Shown one piece after another: positions 23,537 through 32,729 of a stretch of 64,000 bases of DNA (position 1 is its first letter; each line of letters opens with the position of its first letter). Source of the stretch: CAZAPO01 sp044841755 (GTDB taxonomy: Bacteria; Bacteroidota; Bacteroidia; Flavobacteriales; Flavobacteriaceae); the NCBI GenBank assembly GCA_044841755.1, contig JAXOFM010000004.1:124001-188000 (forward strand), given 5' to 3'. A program made the translations under genes and the position numbers. Below the pieces are notes generated by a model, which worked only from the letters and a program-made list of their open reading frames with translations, had not been told where the DNA came from and did no database searches.

Positions 23537-24331
23537 CTAATTGTTTTCTTTATTCAAAGTAATTTCTGCAACCGAATTTTCAAGTGAAGCATTTTTATTA
23601 CCTCCTTTAGGTTCTATAGTGATATTTAAACTTAAAGCATCTTCGATATAAGGAACAGATTTAAGTTTTCTGTCAGAAGCATCAAGAATTCCTAAGTTGA
23701 CCATTTTATCTTGCATTTGTGCCCATAATTGATAAGACTGCTCTTCAGAAATTTCAGGTAAAGATATTACGTCAATAAGTGAAGATTTATCAATAGGGTT
23801 AATATAAGCGACCGTTTTAAGATCTTTTGCTCTGTCATTACCACGTAAAACATACTTAGCTGTTTCAGGATTATTCAATCTCATAAACTGACGCATTACA
23901 TCATCTAGTTTATTATTATTGTCTTGAATGTCATCACGAAGATCAAAAATCTCTTCAGCAATGGTATTGTTTTCATCTAGTAAAGATCTGTTTTGATCGT
24001 ATAATAAGAATGATGTTCCTGCAAAGATCAAAGCAGCAATACTAGCAGCAATGCTGTACCATGGCGTAGCTCTACGCTGAGGTTGCATTTTAATCACTGG
24101 TTTTTCATCTAAACCTTCTAATATATTATCTAGAGTACCAAAAGGAGGTTGAATAGCTTCTGCCTTAGCAACAAGTTCTAATTGATCTTGGAGCAAATCA
24201 TACTCTTCCTTAACTTCAGGGTAAGCCGAAATATAGGATTCAACTTTCAGTGTTTCTGAAGCTGTAGTGGTTCCTATTAGATATTTGTCTAACAAACCAG
24301 AGTTTAAAAAATCTTGTACTTTTTTTTCCAT
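23537..24331 (-). CDS. Anti-sigma factor, RskA-like C-terminal domain
   Basis: A 264-residue single-pass membrane protein. The N-terminal cytoplasmic part (about 1-90) has FLNSGLLDKYLIGTTTASE and helices typical of anti-sigma domains, without a clear HxxxCxxC zinc site. The membrane helix is WYSIAASIAALIFAGTSFLL near 90-110. A periplasmic coiled segment (60 residues) precedes the RskA-type beta domain (EISEEQSYQLWAQ, LGILDASDRK). It follows the ECF sigma gene at 11 nt on the same strand, so the two form a sigma/anti-sigma pair that responds to an envelope signal. Confidence 0.88.
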   Translation of the reverse strand: MEKKVQDFLNSGLLDKYLIGTTTASETLKVESYISAYPEVKEEYDLLQDQLELVAKAEAIQPPFGTLDNILEGLDEKPVIKMQPQRRATPWYSIAASIAALIFAGTSFLLYDQNRSLLDENNTIAEEIFDLRDDIQDNNNKLDDVMRQFMRLNNPETAKYVLRGNDRAKDLKTVAYINPIDKSSLIDVISLPEISEEQSYQLWAQMQDKMVNLGILDASDRKLKSVPYIEDALSLNITIEPKGGNKNASLENSVAEITLNKENN

Positions 24332-24342
24332 GACTCTAAACT

Positions 24343-24873
24343 TTATGGATTATAGATCTTTTTAAGTTCTCGTAATCCAATTTTTAATCTGGATTTTATG
24401 GTGCCTAATGGAATTTCAAGTTCTTCACTTGCTTCCTGCTGTGTCATGCCCTCAAAAAATAAGGCTTTGATCACAGTCTGATACTTTAAATCCAGCGTTG
24501 CAACATGTTTTTGTAAATCAATTGTATCTTGATTTAATCCTAATGTTGATATCTTATATACGTTAGAATCCGAAATTTGGATCTCTTTTTCAAATTTTAG
24601 GTTGTGACTTCTAAGTTTGTCTATAGCTGTATTACGAGCGATCCTGTACAACCAAGTGAATAGTTTAGCTTTTGCTGGATCGTACTTTTTGGAATACCTC
24701 CAAACTTTAATAAAAGTTTCCTGTAACACATCCTGAGCCATTTCTTCATCCTTAATTATTTTATTAATAACACCAAAAAGTGATCCTGAGTAATTCTCAT
24801 AAATAATAGGAATTGCCCTTTTATCACCATCTTGAAGCAAGCTAACAATATGTTTTTCGAGTTGAGAAACCAA
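24343..24873 (-). CDS. ECF-type sigma factor paired with an anti-sigma factor
   Basis: A 176-residue sigma factor. Region 2 is AQDVLQETFIKVWRY with KLFTWLYRIARNTAIDKLRS, and region 4 is ALFFEGMTQQEASEELEIPLGTIKSRLK, a standard helix-turn-helix. The pattern matches the SigK/RskA type. The frame begins at TTG 24873; an in-frame stop lies a few codons upstream, so no earlier ATG is possible. The anti-sigma gene follows at 11 nt. Upstream bases contain a weak inverted repeat GTTAC/GTAAC but no exact TAnnTTTG box, which would fit autoregulation by the sigma factor itself. Confidence 0.9.
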   Translation of the reverse strand: MVSQLEKHIVSLLQDGDKRAIPIIYENYSGSLFGVINKIIKDEEMAQDVLQETFIKVWRYSKKYDPAKAKLFTWLYRIARNTAIDKLRSHNLKFEKEIQISDSNVYKISTLGLNQDTIDLQKHVATLDLKYQTVIKALFFEGMTQQEASEELEIPLGTIKSRLKIGLRELKKIYNP

Positions 24874-24990
24874 ATTGATTCTTTTTGTTTAGTGCTAAAT
24901 ATAAAGTTAATAAAATAGAAGCAACTTTCGTACCGTTTAATTTGTTTGAGGTATTTCGAGTTACGATAATTTCTTTAGTAACGAAAAATG

Positions 24991-26004
24991 TTAAATAATA
25001 TTTACTTCGGCTTCTAATTTTATTTTAAAAAGTCGATAAATAGTATTTTGTATCAGTACTGCTAGCTTGTAGATATCATTTCCATTAGCACCTCCATAAT
25101 TTACTAATACCAACGCTTGTCTATCATGCACGCCATAATTACCAAATGTCTTTCCTTTAAAACCAGCTTTTTCAATTAACCATCCTGCAGGGACTTTAAC
25201 CTCGGTTTCGGATATTTTATAAGAAGGGATTTCTGGGAAATTGCTTTTTAAATCTTCAAACTGCGAATCGGAGATGACGGGGTTTTTAAAAAAGCTTCCA
25301 CTGTTTCCTATTTCTTTAGGGTCAGGTAGTTTAGATTGCCTAATGCCAATCACTGCGTTTGAAACATCTTGAATTGTAGGGCTACTAATTCCTAATCTTG
25401 AGAGCTTATCATTAATAGCTCCATAACTAGTGTTAAGCTTGTGATTTCTGCTTGTTAGCTTAAAGGTCACATTTGTTATAATGAATTTTCCTTTAGCCTC
25501 TTTCTTAAAAATAGATTCTCTATAGCCAAAATTACATTCTGCTTTAGTAAAAGTTTTTAATTCGCCAGTTTTTGTGTTTAAACCTTCACAAGAATGAAAA
25601 ACGTCTTTGATTTCAACTCCATAAGCTCCAATATTTTGCATTGGAGCCGTACCAACATTTCCAGGTATAAGAGAAAGATTCTCAATTCCTCCAAAATCAT
25701 TTTCTAAACACCAACATACAAATTCATGCCAATTTTCACCAGCATTGGCTTTGATCAATGCATGATCTTCAGTCTGTGATAAAATTTCAATTCCTTTTAA
25801 ATTTATATGAATTACCAATGCATCAATATCTCTAGTAAGCAACATATTACTACCTCCACCAAGAATAAATTTTTTTGGATATTCTTCCAAAGAAATAGCT
25901 TTTTTAAGCTCTTCTAGGGTTTCAATAGAAACAAAATGTTTTCCTTTGGCATCAATGCCGAAAGTGTTATAAGGTTTTAAAGATATGTTGTGAGCAATGT
26001 TCAC
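24991..26004 (-). CDS. murB: UDP-N-acetylmuramate dehydrogenase, GTG start
   Basis: A 337-residue type I MurB. It reduces UDP-GlcNAc enolpyruvate to UDP-MurNAc with NADPH and FAD. FAD-binding segments FILGGGSNML and IPGNVGTAPMQNIGAYG are present, then FGYRESIFK and the catalytic Ser in NSGSFFKNP. The gene starts with GTG at 26004, sharing one base with the TAG stop of the aminotransferase gene, so the two are translationally coupled. The C-terminal Glu is in the KLEAEV segment. Confidence 0.94.
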   Translation of the reverse strand: MNIAHNISLKPYNTFGIDAKGKHFVSIETLEELKKAISLEEYPKKFILGGGSNMLLTRDIDALVIHINLKGIEILSQTEDHALIKANAGENWHEFVCWCLENDFGGIENLSLIPGNVGTAPMQNIGAYGVEIKDVFHSCEGLNTKTGELKTFTKAECNFGYRESIFKKEAKGKFIITNVTFKLTSRNHKLNTSYGAINDKLSRLGISSPTIQDVSNAVIGIRQSKLPDPKEIGNSGSFFKNPVISDSQFEDLKSNFPEIPSYKISETEVKVPAGWLIEKAGFKGKTFGNYGVHDRQALVLVNYGGANGNDIYKLAVLIQNTIYRLFKIKLEAEVNII

Positions 26005-27194
26005 TAGGCGTTGTACTCCTTTAAAGCTTCTTTAAGAATGTTAATAGCAGATCTTAGATTCTCTTCTTTAAGTACGTATGCAATTCTTACTTGGTTTTTT
26101 CCTAATCCTGGACTAGAGTAAAACCCTGCAGCTGGAGCAACCATTATGGTTTCATTATTTAAACTGAACTTTTCTAACAACCATTGAGCAAAATCATCTG
26201 AATTTTCTACCGGAAGTTCAACAATGCAATAAAATGCACCTTTAGGTTTAGCTACTTTAACACCTTCTATTGCATCAAGTCCTTCAACTAAAATGTTTCT
26301 ACGTGAAACATATTCTTCAATAACATCATCAAAATAGCTTTGAGGAGTATCTAGAGCAGCTTCACTTGCTATTTGTGCATAAGTAGGAGGAGATAATCTT
26401 GCTTGTGCAAATTTAAGAGCTGTATTGATCACTTCTTTGTTCTTTGAAACAATACACCCAATTCTTGCTCCACACATACTGTATCGTTTAGAAACAGAAT
26501 CAATAATTATAGCATTTTCTTCTAAACCTTCTACTTGCATTACAGAGTAATGTTCGGTTCCGTCATAAGCAAACTCTCTATATACTTCATCGGCAATTAA
26601 GAACAGATCATGCTCTTTAACAATTTTAGCTAGTTTTTGAATCTCTTCTTTGCTATATAAATAACCTGTAGGATTTCCTGGATTACAAATTAAAATAGCT
26701 TTCGTTTTTGGAGTAATCAGTTTTTCAAATTCTTCAATTGGTGGTAAAGCAAAATTGTCCTCTATTTTTGAAATTACAGGAACAACTTTAACACCCGAAG
26801 CTGTTGAAAATCCGTTATAATTTGCGTAAAAAGGTTCAGGGATTATCACTTCATCACCATCATCCATAATACTTCCAAACGTAAATAAAAGCGCTTCGCT
26901 TCCACCTGTAGTTACAATAATTTCATCGGCATTAACTTTGATGTCATTTTTAGCATAATACGCAGCTATCTTAGTTCTGTATTCTTCAGAACCTTCAGAT
27001 CTACTATAAGCAACAACATCAAGGGTATTGTTTTTTACCGCATCTAGGGCAACTTGTGGTGTTTTTATGTCTGGTTGCCCAATATTAAGATGAAATACTT
27101 TTACTCCTCTTTTTTTAGCATCTTCAGCATATGGAACCAATTTTCTAATTGGTGATTGAGGCATTGATTTTCCTTTATTCGAAACCGTTGGCAT
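26004..27194 (-). CDS. Class I/II PLP-dependent aminotransferase
   Basis: A 396-residue fold-type I aminotransferase. Visible motifs are the N-terminal HLNIGQPDIKTP, TTGGSEAL, CNPGNPTG, ADEVYREF and the PLP Lys in SVSKRYSMCGARIG, then RIAYV carrying the substrate-binding Arg. The family includes aspartate, aromatic and branched-chain aminotransferases, and the sequence does not decide between them. It starts at ATG 27194 and overlaps murB by one base; the pairing with murB is probably organisational rather than functional. Confidence 0.9.
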   Translation of the reverse strand: MPTVSNKGKSMPQSPIRKLVPYAEDAKKRGVKVFHLNIGQPDIKTPQVALDAVKNNTLDVVAYSRSEGSEEYRTKIAAYYAKNDIKVNADEIIVTTGGSEALLFTFGSIMDDGDEVIIPEPFYANYNGFSTASGVKVVPVISKIEDNFALPPIEEFEKLITPKTKAILICNPGNPTGYLYSKEEIQKLAKIVKEHDLFLIADEVYREFAYDGTEHYSVMQVEGLEENAIIIDSVSKRYSMCGARIGCIVSKNKEVINTALKFAQARLSPPTYAQIASEAALDTPQSYFDDVIEEYVSRRNILVEGLDAIEGVKVAKPKGAFYCIVELPVENSDDFAQWLLEKFSLNNETIMVAPAAGFYSSPGLGKNQVRIAYVLKEENLRSAINILKEALKEYNA

Positions 27195-27317
27195 TTACTT
27201 AAATTTAATGATGTGCAAAGTTGCAAAATTTATCTTAAATTTTCTTTAAAAAAAGAACGCTTTAAAACGTTTTTATTAAAAGATTCGTAAATTGAGATAG
27301 CCTATTTAGGAAATTGC

Positions 27318-28646
27318 ATGAAAAGATTCTTTCTCACTATTTTTCTGTTCTTCTTGTGTTCTGAATTTGGTTTTTCTCAAGGAAAATTTGTCATGAATTA
27401 TGACGAAAGTGATAAAATCAATTTTGAACTCATAAACAACTTAATTGTCATACCGGTTGAGGTAAATGGAGTTGAGCTTTCATTTTTGTTAGATACTGGA
27501 GTTAGTAAGCCTATTATTTTCAATTTTGTAAACTTGACTGAAGAGCTTAAGATCAACCAAACTGAACGAATTTATTTAAGAGGACTGGGTGAAGGAGATT
27601 CAATTGAAGCTTTAAAATCAAAAAATAATGTCTTCAAAATAGGTAAGGCAGTAAGTATTGGTCAAGATTTGTTCGCAATTTTTGATCCAACCATGAATTT
27701 TGCTCCCAAACTTGGGGTGCCAATACATGGAATTATTGGGTTTGACCTTTTTAAAGATTTTGTCATTGAGATTAATTATTCAAAAAAAGTATTGAAACTA
27801 TATAATCATGAATCTTATAAATCTAAAAAATGCAGTAGTTGTGAGACTTTTGAGCTTAGTTTTTATAACAATAAGCCATATATAGATGCTAATGTTGATA
27901 TAGGGAATAATAATTTACCAGTTAAACTTTTAATAGATTCTGGAGGGAGTGATGCTTTATGGTTGTTTACAGATGATCAAATTAATGTGCCTGAGAAATA
28001 TTTTGAAGATTTTTTAGGCTATGGGTTAAGCGGAAGTGTTTATGGTAAGCGCTCAAAAGTTGATAAGTTCTCACTGAACAGTTTTTTACTAAAACAAGTA
28101 AATACAGCTTTTCCTGACTCCACTTCAATAACATTTGCTAGAAAATTTAAAGAACGTAATGGAAGTATTGGCGGAGAAATACTTAAAAGGTTCAATGTGA
28201 TTTTTGATTACAAGAACAAGCGTATAGTTTTAAAGAAGAATAGGTATTTTAAAAGTCCTTTTTATTATAACAAAAGTGGTATTGTTTTAGAGCATAATGG
28301 AGTTAGAGTTGTAAAACGATTGAATAGAGCTTATGGTATTTCTTCTTTTGGAAGTAAGGCTCAAGAAGATTTACAATCAACCATGGTTTCATCCAACTCC
28401 TATGATTATATATTGGCACCTTCATTTACTATCGTAGAGCTAAGAAAAGATTCTCCAGCGCATAAAGCTGGATTGAAAATAGGAGATGTCATTTTAAGCG
28501 TTAATGGTACAGGAGCTCACAAATATTCCTTGCAGCAGGTTACACAATTATTTTTTGACGATAACGGAAAACGAATTAAACTTCTGGTCGACAGAAAGGG
28601 TATTCAAATGCGTTTTCAGTTTATGTTAGAAAATGTTCTAAAATAA
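27318..28646 (+). CDS. Secreted retropepsin-like aspartyl protease with PDZ domain
   Basis: A 442-residue protein with an N-terminal signal peptide (1-20). Two aspartyl protease lobes follow: FLLDTGVSKP with Asp59-Thr-Gly, and LLIDSGGSDALW with Asp-Ser-Gly near 206. A PDZ domain lies at about 365-435 (VELRKDSPAHKAGLKIGDVI). This aspartyl protease-PDZ layout is widespread in Bacteroidota; the target is unknown, and location in the periplasm or outer membrane is inferred. It is a single-gene unit ending in a bidirectional hairpin. Confidence 0.85.
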   Translation: MKRFFLTIFLFFLCSEFGFSQGKFVMNYDESDKINFELINNLIVIPVEVNGVELSFLLDTGVSKPIIFNFVNLTEELKINQTERIYLRGLGEGDSIEALKSKNNVFKIGKAVSIGQDLFAIFDPTMNFAPKLGVPIHGIIGFDLFKDFVIEINYSKKVLKLYNHESYKSKKCSSCETFELSFYNNKPYIDANVDIGNNNLPVKLLIDSGGSDALWLFTDDQINVPEKYFEDFLGYGLSGSVYGKRSKVDKFSLNSFLLKQVNTAFPDSTSITFARKFKERNGSIGGEILKRFNVIFDYKNKRIVLKKNRYFKSPFYYNKSGIVLEHNGVRVVKRLNRAYGISSFGSKAQEDLQSTMVSSNSYDYILAPSFTIVELRKDSPAHKAGLKIGDVILSVNGTGAHKYSLQQVTQLFFDDNGKRIKLLVDRKGIQMRFQFMLENVLK

Positions 28647-28671
28647 AAAGCCTCCATCAGGAGGCTTTTTT
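28645..28671. terminator. Bidirectional terminator between the protease and DUF1573 genes
   Basis: AAAAAGCCTCC (28645-28655), loop ATCA, then GGAGGCTTTTTT (28660-28671): an 11-bp perfect stem with A- and T-runs on either side, between convergent genes. Confidence 0.92.
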
Positions 28672-28689
28672 ATTTATAAACTATATTCT

Positions 28690-29118
28690 TTATTGCTGCT
28701 CTAAAACGCTTTTATTCTTTTTCTTAAGAACGCTGTTTTTATTTGGATCTACAACCAAACCTTTAATCTTTAAAGCTACTGTAGCTCTATCAGCATTGGA
28801 AGTAACTGTAATTGTTTTTCTAATTGGCATTACTCGGTTAGTATCATACTTTACCTCAATTTCTCCAGTTTCACCTGGCATAATAGGCTCTTCTGGTTTT
28901 TTTGGTACAGTACATCCACAGCTTGACTTTACTTTAGATATGATTAACGGAGCATCACCTGTATTCTTGAACTTAAAAACACGAACACCATTTGCACCTT
29001 TATCAATAGTTCCATAATCGATCGTTTCAGATTCAAATTCAATTTTTGCTACTTTTTCTTGTGAGTAACCAGCAAAACTGATTAACCCTACAAATAAAAT
29101 CATGACTAGTTTTTTCAT
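28690..29118 (-). CDS. Secreted DUF1573 protein
   Basis: A 142-residue protein with a cleavable signal peptide (1-19, ending AGYSQ) and one DUF1573 domain. The domain shows the typical YGTIDKGANGVRVFKFKNTGDAPLII pattern in pieces, the CGCTVP motif, and GEIEVKYDT. The fold is an immunoglobulin-like ASH/MSP-type beta sandwich. It is probably periplasmic. Many copies occur per genome in Bacteroidota and the role is unknown. It is monocistronic and divergent from valS by 185 bases. Confidence 0.88.
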   Translation of the reverse strand: MKKLVMILFVGLISFAGYSQEKVAKIEFESETIDYGTIDKGANGVRVFKFKNTGDAPLIISKVKSSCGCTVPKKPEEPIMPGETGEIEVKYDTNRVMPIRKTITVTSNADRATVALKIKGLVVDPNKNSVLKKKNKSVLEQQ

Positions 29119-29264
29119 AACTTTTGCTTTTAATTCATGGTAAACTTACATACAATTTGAAGATTCTACAAAATTATTAGACGTAATGCACACTCAAGTT
29201 TACATTCAACAGGGTTAAAGGGACATAATTCATCCATTTAATTTCGCAAAAACCAAATTATAAG

Positions 29265-29272
29265 TACTTTTG
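29265..29272 (+). promoter_or_regulatory. Promoter -7 box of valS
   Basis: TACTTTTG matches TAnnTTTG exactly, 31 nt before the valS ATG in the 185-base divergent gap with the DUF1573 gene. No TTG at -33 is seen; the gap holds no other recognisable element such as a T-box. Confidence 0.55.
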
Positions 29273-29303
29273 CACATCAATATTCAAAAACTATTCCAAA
29301 CGT

Positions 29304-31925
29304 ATGTCAATTCCGTCGCAATACGAGGCTAATAAAGTAGAAGGTAAGTGGTATGATTACTGGATGAAACACAATTATTTTCATTCAGTTCCTGATGAAA
29401 GAGAACCATATACAATTGTCATTCCACCACCAAATGTTACTGGTGTTTTGCATATGGGACACATGCTTAATAATACATTGCAAGATGTGTTAATTCGTCG
29501 TGCAAGATTAAAAGGTTATAATGCATGTTGGGTTCCTGGAACAGATCATGCTTCTATTGCTACTGAGGCAAAAGTTGTTGCTAAACTAAGAGACGAAGGA
29601 ATTGATAAAGAAGATTTATCTCGAGATGAATTCTTAAAGCATGCTTGGGATTGGACGCATAAACATGGAGGAATCATTCTTGAGCAGTTAAAAAAACTTG
29701 GAGCTTCTTGTGACTGGGAACGTACTAAATTTACGATGGATGATGATCTTTCTGAAGCTGTGATCGATGTATTTATCGATCTATATAAAAAAGGACTGAT
29801 CTATCGTGGTTACCGAATGGTGAACTGGGATCCACAAGCACAAACCACACTTTCTGATGAAGAAGTTGTGCATATTGAAAGAACAGACAAACTCTATTAT
29901 GTAAATTATCAAATTGAAGACGAAGATGAGTTTGTAACTATTGCTACAACACGTCCAGAAACTATTTTGGGTGATACTGCAGTTTGTATTAACCCTAACG
30001 ATAATCGTTTTAAGCACCTTAAAGGAAAGAATGTTGTTGTGCCTATCTGTAATAGAGTAGTGCCAATTGTGTTAGATGATTATGTTGATATGGAGTTTGG
30101 AACAGGATGTTTGAAAATTACTCCTGCTCACGATATTAATGACAAGGAAATTGGTGAGCGTCATAATCTTGAAGTTATTGATATTCTTAACGATGATGGG
30201 ACTCTTAATAAGTTAGGGCTTCATTACGAGGGAATGGATAGAGCTGTTGCTAGAAAAGAAGCAGCAAAAGAGCTAGAGACTTTAGGTGTCCTAGCTAAAA
30301 CCGAAGATTACACACATAAAGTAGGAACAAGTGAGCGTACAGGAGCTGTAATAGAGCCTAAAATATCAGCGCAATGGTTCTTGAAAATGAAAGACCTTGC
30401 CAAACCTGCTCTGGATAATGTAATGAATGATACTATTGAGTTTCATCCTAAGAAATTCAAGAATTCCTATAGAAACTGGATGGAAAATGTTCGTGATTGG
30501 AACATTTCTCGTCAACTGTATTGGGGACACCAAATTCCTGCATATTACTACGGAGAAGGTGTGAACGATTTTGTAGTGGCTAAAACAGCTGAAGAAGCTT
30601 TAGTGTTAGCTCAAGAAAAGAATCCAAGTATTACTTTGGATACACTTCGTCAGGAATCTGATGTGGTTGACACGTGGTTCTCATCATGGTTATGGCCAAT
30701 TTCTGTTTTTGATGGGATTAGGCATCCTGAAAACGAAGAGATCAACTATTATTATCCAACCAACGATTTAGTAACTGCACCAGAGATCATGTTCTTTTGG
30801 GTAGCGCGAATGATTATTTCTGGATACGAGTATAGAGGTGAACTTCCATTTAAAAATGTGTATTACACAGGAATTGTTCGTGATAAGCAAGGACGAAAAA
30901 TGAGTAAGTCTTTAGGGAATTCACCAGATCCAATTGAGTTGATGGAAAAATATGGAGCAGATGGTGTTCGTGTTGGAATGCTCATGTGTTCTCCTGCTGG
31001 GAATGATCTTCCTTTTGATGAATCACTTTGTGGACAAGGAAAAGCCTTTGCTAACAAGATTTGGAATGCCTTTAGATTGATAAACGGTTGGGAAGTAGCT
31101 GAGGATGCACAACCAGCATCTGCAAAAGTTGCGATAGAGTGGTATGAGAATAAATTTCAGCAAACACTAGCAGTTATTGAAGACCACTTTGGAAAGTATC
31201 GTATTAGTGATGCATTAATGGAAACCTATAAGCTTATCTGGAACGACTTCTGTTCTTGGTTGCTGGAAATGGTAAAACCAGCTTATGGACAGCCAATTGA
31301 TAAAGTTACCTACGATGCAGTTATTAATATTCTGGAAGATAACTTAAAAATTTTGCATCCTTTTATGCCTTTCTTAACCGAAGAAATTTGGCAACATATT
31401 TCTGAGCGCACTTCAGAAGAAGCACTTATTGTTGCTAATTGGCCAGAAGCTAAAGAAGTAAATGAAACTATTATTAAGGAGTTTGATTTTGCCTCTGAGG
31501 TTGTTTCGGGAGTTAGAACCATTAGAAAGCAAAAGAACATTGCTTTTAAAGATGCTATTGAGCTTTCTGTTTTGAATAACGACAATGCATCTACAACCTT
31601 TGATGTAGTAATTAGTAAGCTTGGTAATATTTCAACGCTTAATTATACAGAAGCAAAAGTAGATGGAGCGTTGACCTTTAGAGTAAAGAGCAATGAGTAC
31701 TTTGTACCAATGTCTGGAGCTATTAACGTTGATGAAGAAATTGCAAAACTTACTGAGGAGTTAAACTATACTGAGGGCTTTTTAAAGTCTGTACAAAAGA
31801 AGTTGTCTAACGAGCGTTTTGTAAACAATGCGCCAGAACAAGTTGTGGCTAACGAAAAGAAAAAAGAAGCTGATGCTTTGGCAAAGATTGAAACGCTAAA
31901 GGCTAGTTTAGCGAGTTTAAATTAG
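29304..31925 (+). CDS. valS: Valyl-tRNA synthetase
   Basis: An 873-residue class I synthetase that charges tRNA-Val. The HIGH motif appears as PPNVTGVLHMGHML (about 41-54), the editing domain includes the TTRPETILGDTAV stretch, KMSKSLGN carries the KMSKS motif, and the C-terminal coiled coil (VDEEIAKLTEEL onward) binds tRNA. Length is normal for the bacterial form. It is transcribed alone on the plus strand. Confidence 0.97.
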   Translation: MSIPSQYEANKVEGKWYDYWMKHNYFHSVPDEREPYTIVIPPPNVTGVLHMGHMLNNTLQDVLIRRARLKGYNACWVPGTDHASIATEAKVVAKLRDEGIDKEDLSRDEFLKHAWDWTHKHGGIILEQLKKLGASCDWERTKFTMDDDLSEAVIDVFIDLYKKGLIYRGYRMVNWDPQAQTTLSDEEVVHIERTDKLYYVNYQIEDEDEFVTIATTRPETILGDTAVCINPNDNRFKHLKGKNVVVPICNRVVPIVLDDYVDMEFGTGCLKITPAHDINDKEIGERHNLEVIDILNDDGTLNKLGLHYEGMDRAVARKEAAKELETLGVLAKTEDYTHKVGTSERTGAVIEPKISAQWFLKMKDLAKPALDNVMNDTIEFHPKKFKNSYRNWMENVRDWNISRQLYWGHQIPAYYYGEGVNDFVVAKTAEEALVLAQEKNPSITLDTLRQESDVVDTWFSSWLWPISVFDGIRHPENEEINYYYPTNDLVTAPEIMFFWVARMIISGYEYRGELPFKNVYYTGIVRDKQGRKMSKSLGNSPDPIELMEKYGADGVRVGMLMCSPAGNDLPFDESLCGQGKAFANKIWNAFRLINGWEVAEDAQPASAKVAIEWYENKFQQTLAVIEDHFGKYRISDALMETYKLIWNDFCSWLLEMVKPAYGQPIDKVTYDAVINILEDNLKILHPFMPFLTEEIWQHISERTSEEALIVANWPEAKEVNETIIKEFDFASEVVSGVRTIRKQKNIAFKDAIELSVLNNDNASTTFDVVISKLGNISTLNYTEAKVDGALTFRVKSNEYFVPMSGAINVDEEIAKLTEELNYTEGFLKSVQKKLSNERFVNNAPEQVVANEKKKEADALAKIETLKASLASLN

Positions 31926-31998
31926 AACTTTTAGTTTAATGTAAGCCTATAAACAAATTAAAGGATTGTTTTGCGCTCATAAACTTGAAAGTGAATAA

Positions 31999-32448
31999 TT
32001 AGTCCCAAGCATATTTCCAGGAACCATCTTTTTGCATTTTCCATACGGTATGGAAGATGCCTCTATTTTCTTTTTTGTTTCCAAGAGAATCAAGATAAGT
32101 AAAAACAAAATCTCCGTAGGTAAAAGCCATATTTCCAGAGCTGCTAACGTCTACAAAAGTGGGTGTCCAAGTTAGATTATCTCCAGGTTGAACATCATTT
32201 TTATACCATTCAGCAATAGCATTTTTACCTTTTATAATTTTTTTACTTCTTCTAATTACACCATCTTCGGCGGCAAAATGTTCAAAAGCTTTTGTTAGGC
32301 CTTCTTCTTGAGCCATATCGTTAAAAGCTTTTTCAGCAGCTCTAACTTCAGACTTCCATACTTCCATCTTTTCATCACTAATGGTTTCGGTTTTGCAACT
32401 TGAAAGGAAAAGTATAACGGTAATAATTTAGCAGAAATGCGCTTTCAT
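31999..32448 (-). pseudogene. SnoaL/DUF4440-like lipoprotein gene interrupted by a stop in its signal peptide
   Basis: The intact part, 122 residues from an internal ATG at 32367, is an NTF2/SnoaL-fold protein (EVWKSEVRAAEKAFND, IAEWYKND, FTYGDFVF, GIFHTVWK). Upstream, in the same frame, lie ITVILFLSSC, a clear lipoprotein signal peptide end, and a start ATG at 32446-32448. Between them the seventh codon is TAA (32428-32430). So the lipoprotein leader MKAHFC-stop-IITVILFLSSC is broken by one nonsense codon. Either the gene is newly inactive, or it makes a leaderless cytoplasmic form, or the base is a sequencing error. Confidence 0.75.
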
Positions 32449-32461
32449 AGTTTGCAGATAT

Positions 32462-32728
32462 TTATTTACGGTATAAAAAGTAATTATTTACCAGATCGAT
32501 ATATTTCTGTTTGGCTTCGTCTTGTGAGATGTCTTGCGCTTGAAATAAAGCGTTGGTTTTGAATGCATTGATTAATGGCTTTCTACTATTTGGTCTACCA
32601 TAATCGTTAGTAGCCTTTTTATAATAAGCATAGAGTTTTAATAGCACATCTGCAGGGAAAGGTTCGGTGTGTGCGTTTATGCGATCAACAGCGTCTTTAA
32701 ATGTTATGTCTAACTCTTCAGGTGTCAT
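32462..32728 (-). CDS. Acyl-CoA-binding protein
   Basis: An 88-residue four-helix protein with the ACBP pattern: VLLKLYAYYKKAT, then GRPNS and INAFKTNALFQAQ, and EAKQKYIDLVNNYF. The Tyr and Lys that contact CoA phosphate in LYAYYKKAT are present; the paired Trp of animal ACBP (DAWN) are Asn-Ala-Phe here. ACBP buffers acyl-CoA esters and is common in eukaryotes but patchy in bacteria. It follows the phosphatidylserine decarboxylase gene by one base at the end of a phospholipid operon, fitting a role in acyl supply. Confidence 0.88.
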   Translation of the reverse strand: MTPEELDITFKDAVDRINAHTEPFPADVLLKLYAYYKKATNDYGRPNSRKPLINAFKTNALFQAQDISQDEAKQKYIDLVNNYFLYRK

Positions 32729-32729
32729 G

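Noticed and set aside
24935..24990. GTTAC/GTAAC inverted repeat upstream of the ECF sigma gene
   Set aside because: Arms of 5 bp in AT-rich sequence are expected by chance; no second site or promoter link.
32300..32310. A GTTAGGC core motif in the SnoaL-like gene
   Set aside because: Lies in coding sequence without an inverted partner, so it is not attC-like; it also shows that the 7-mer occurs by chance.
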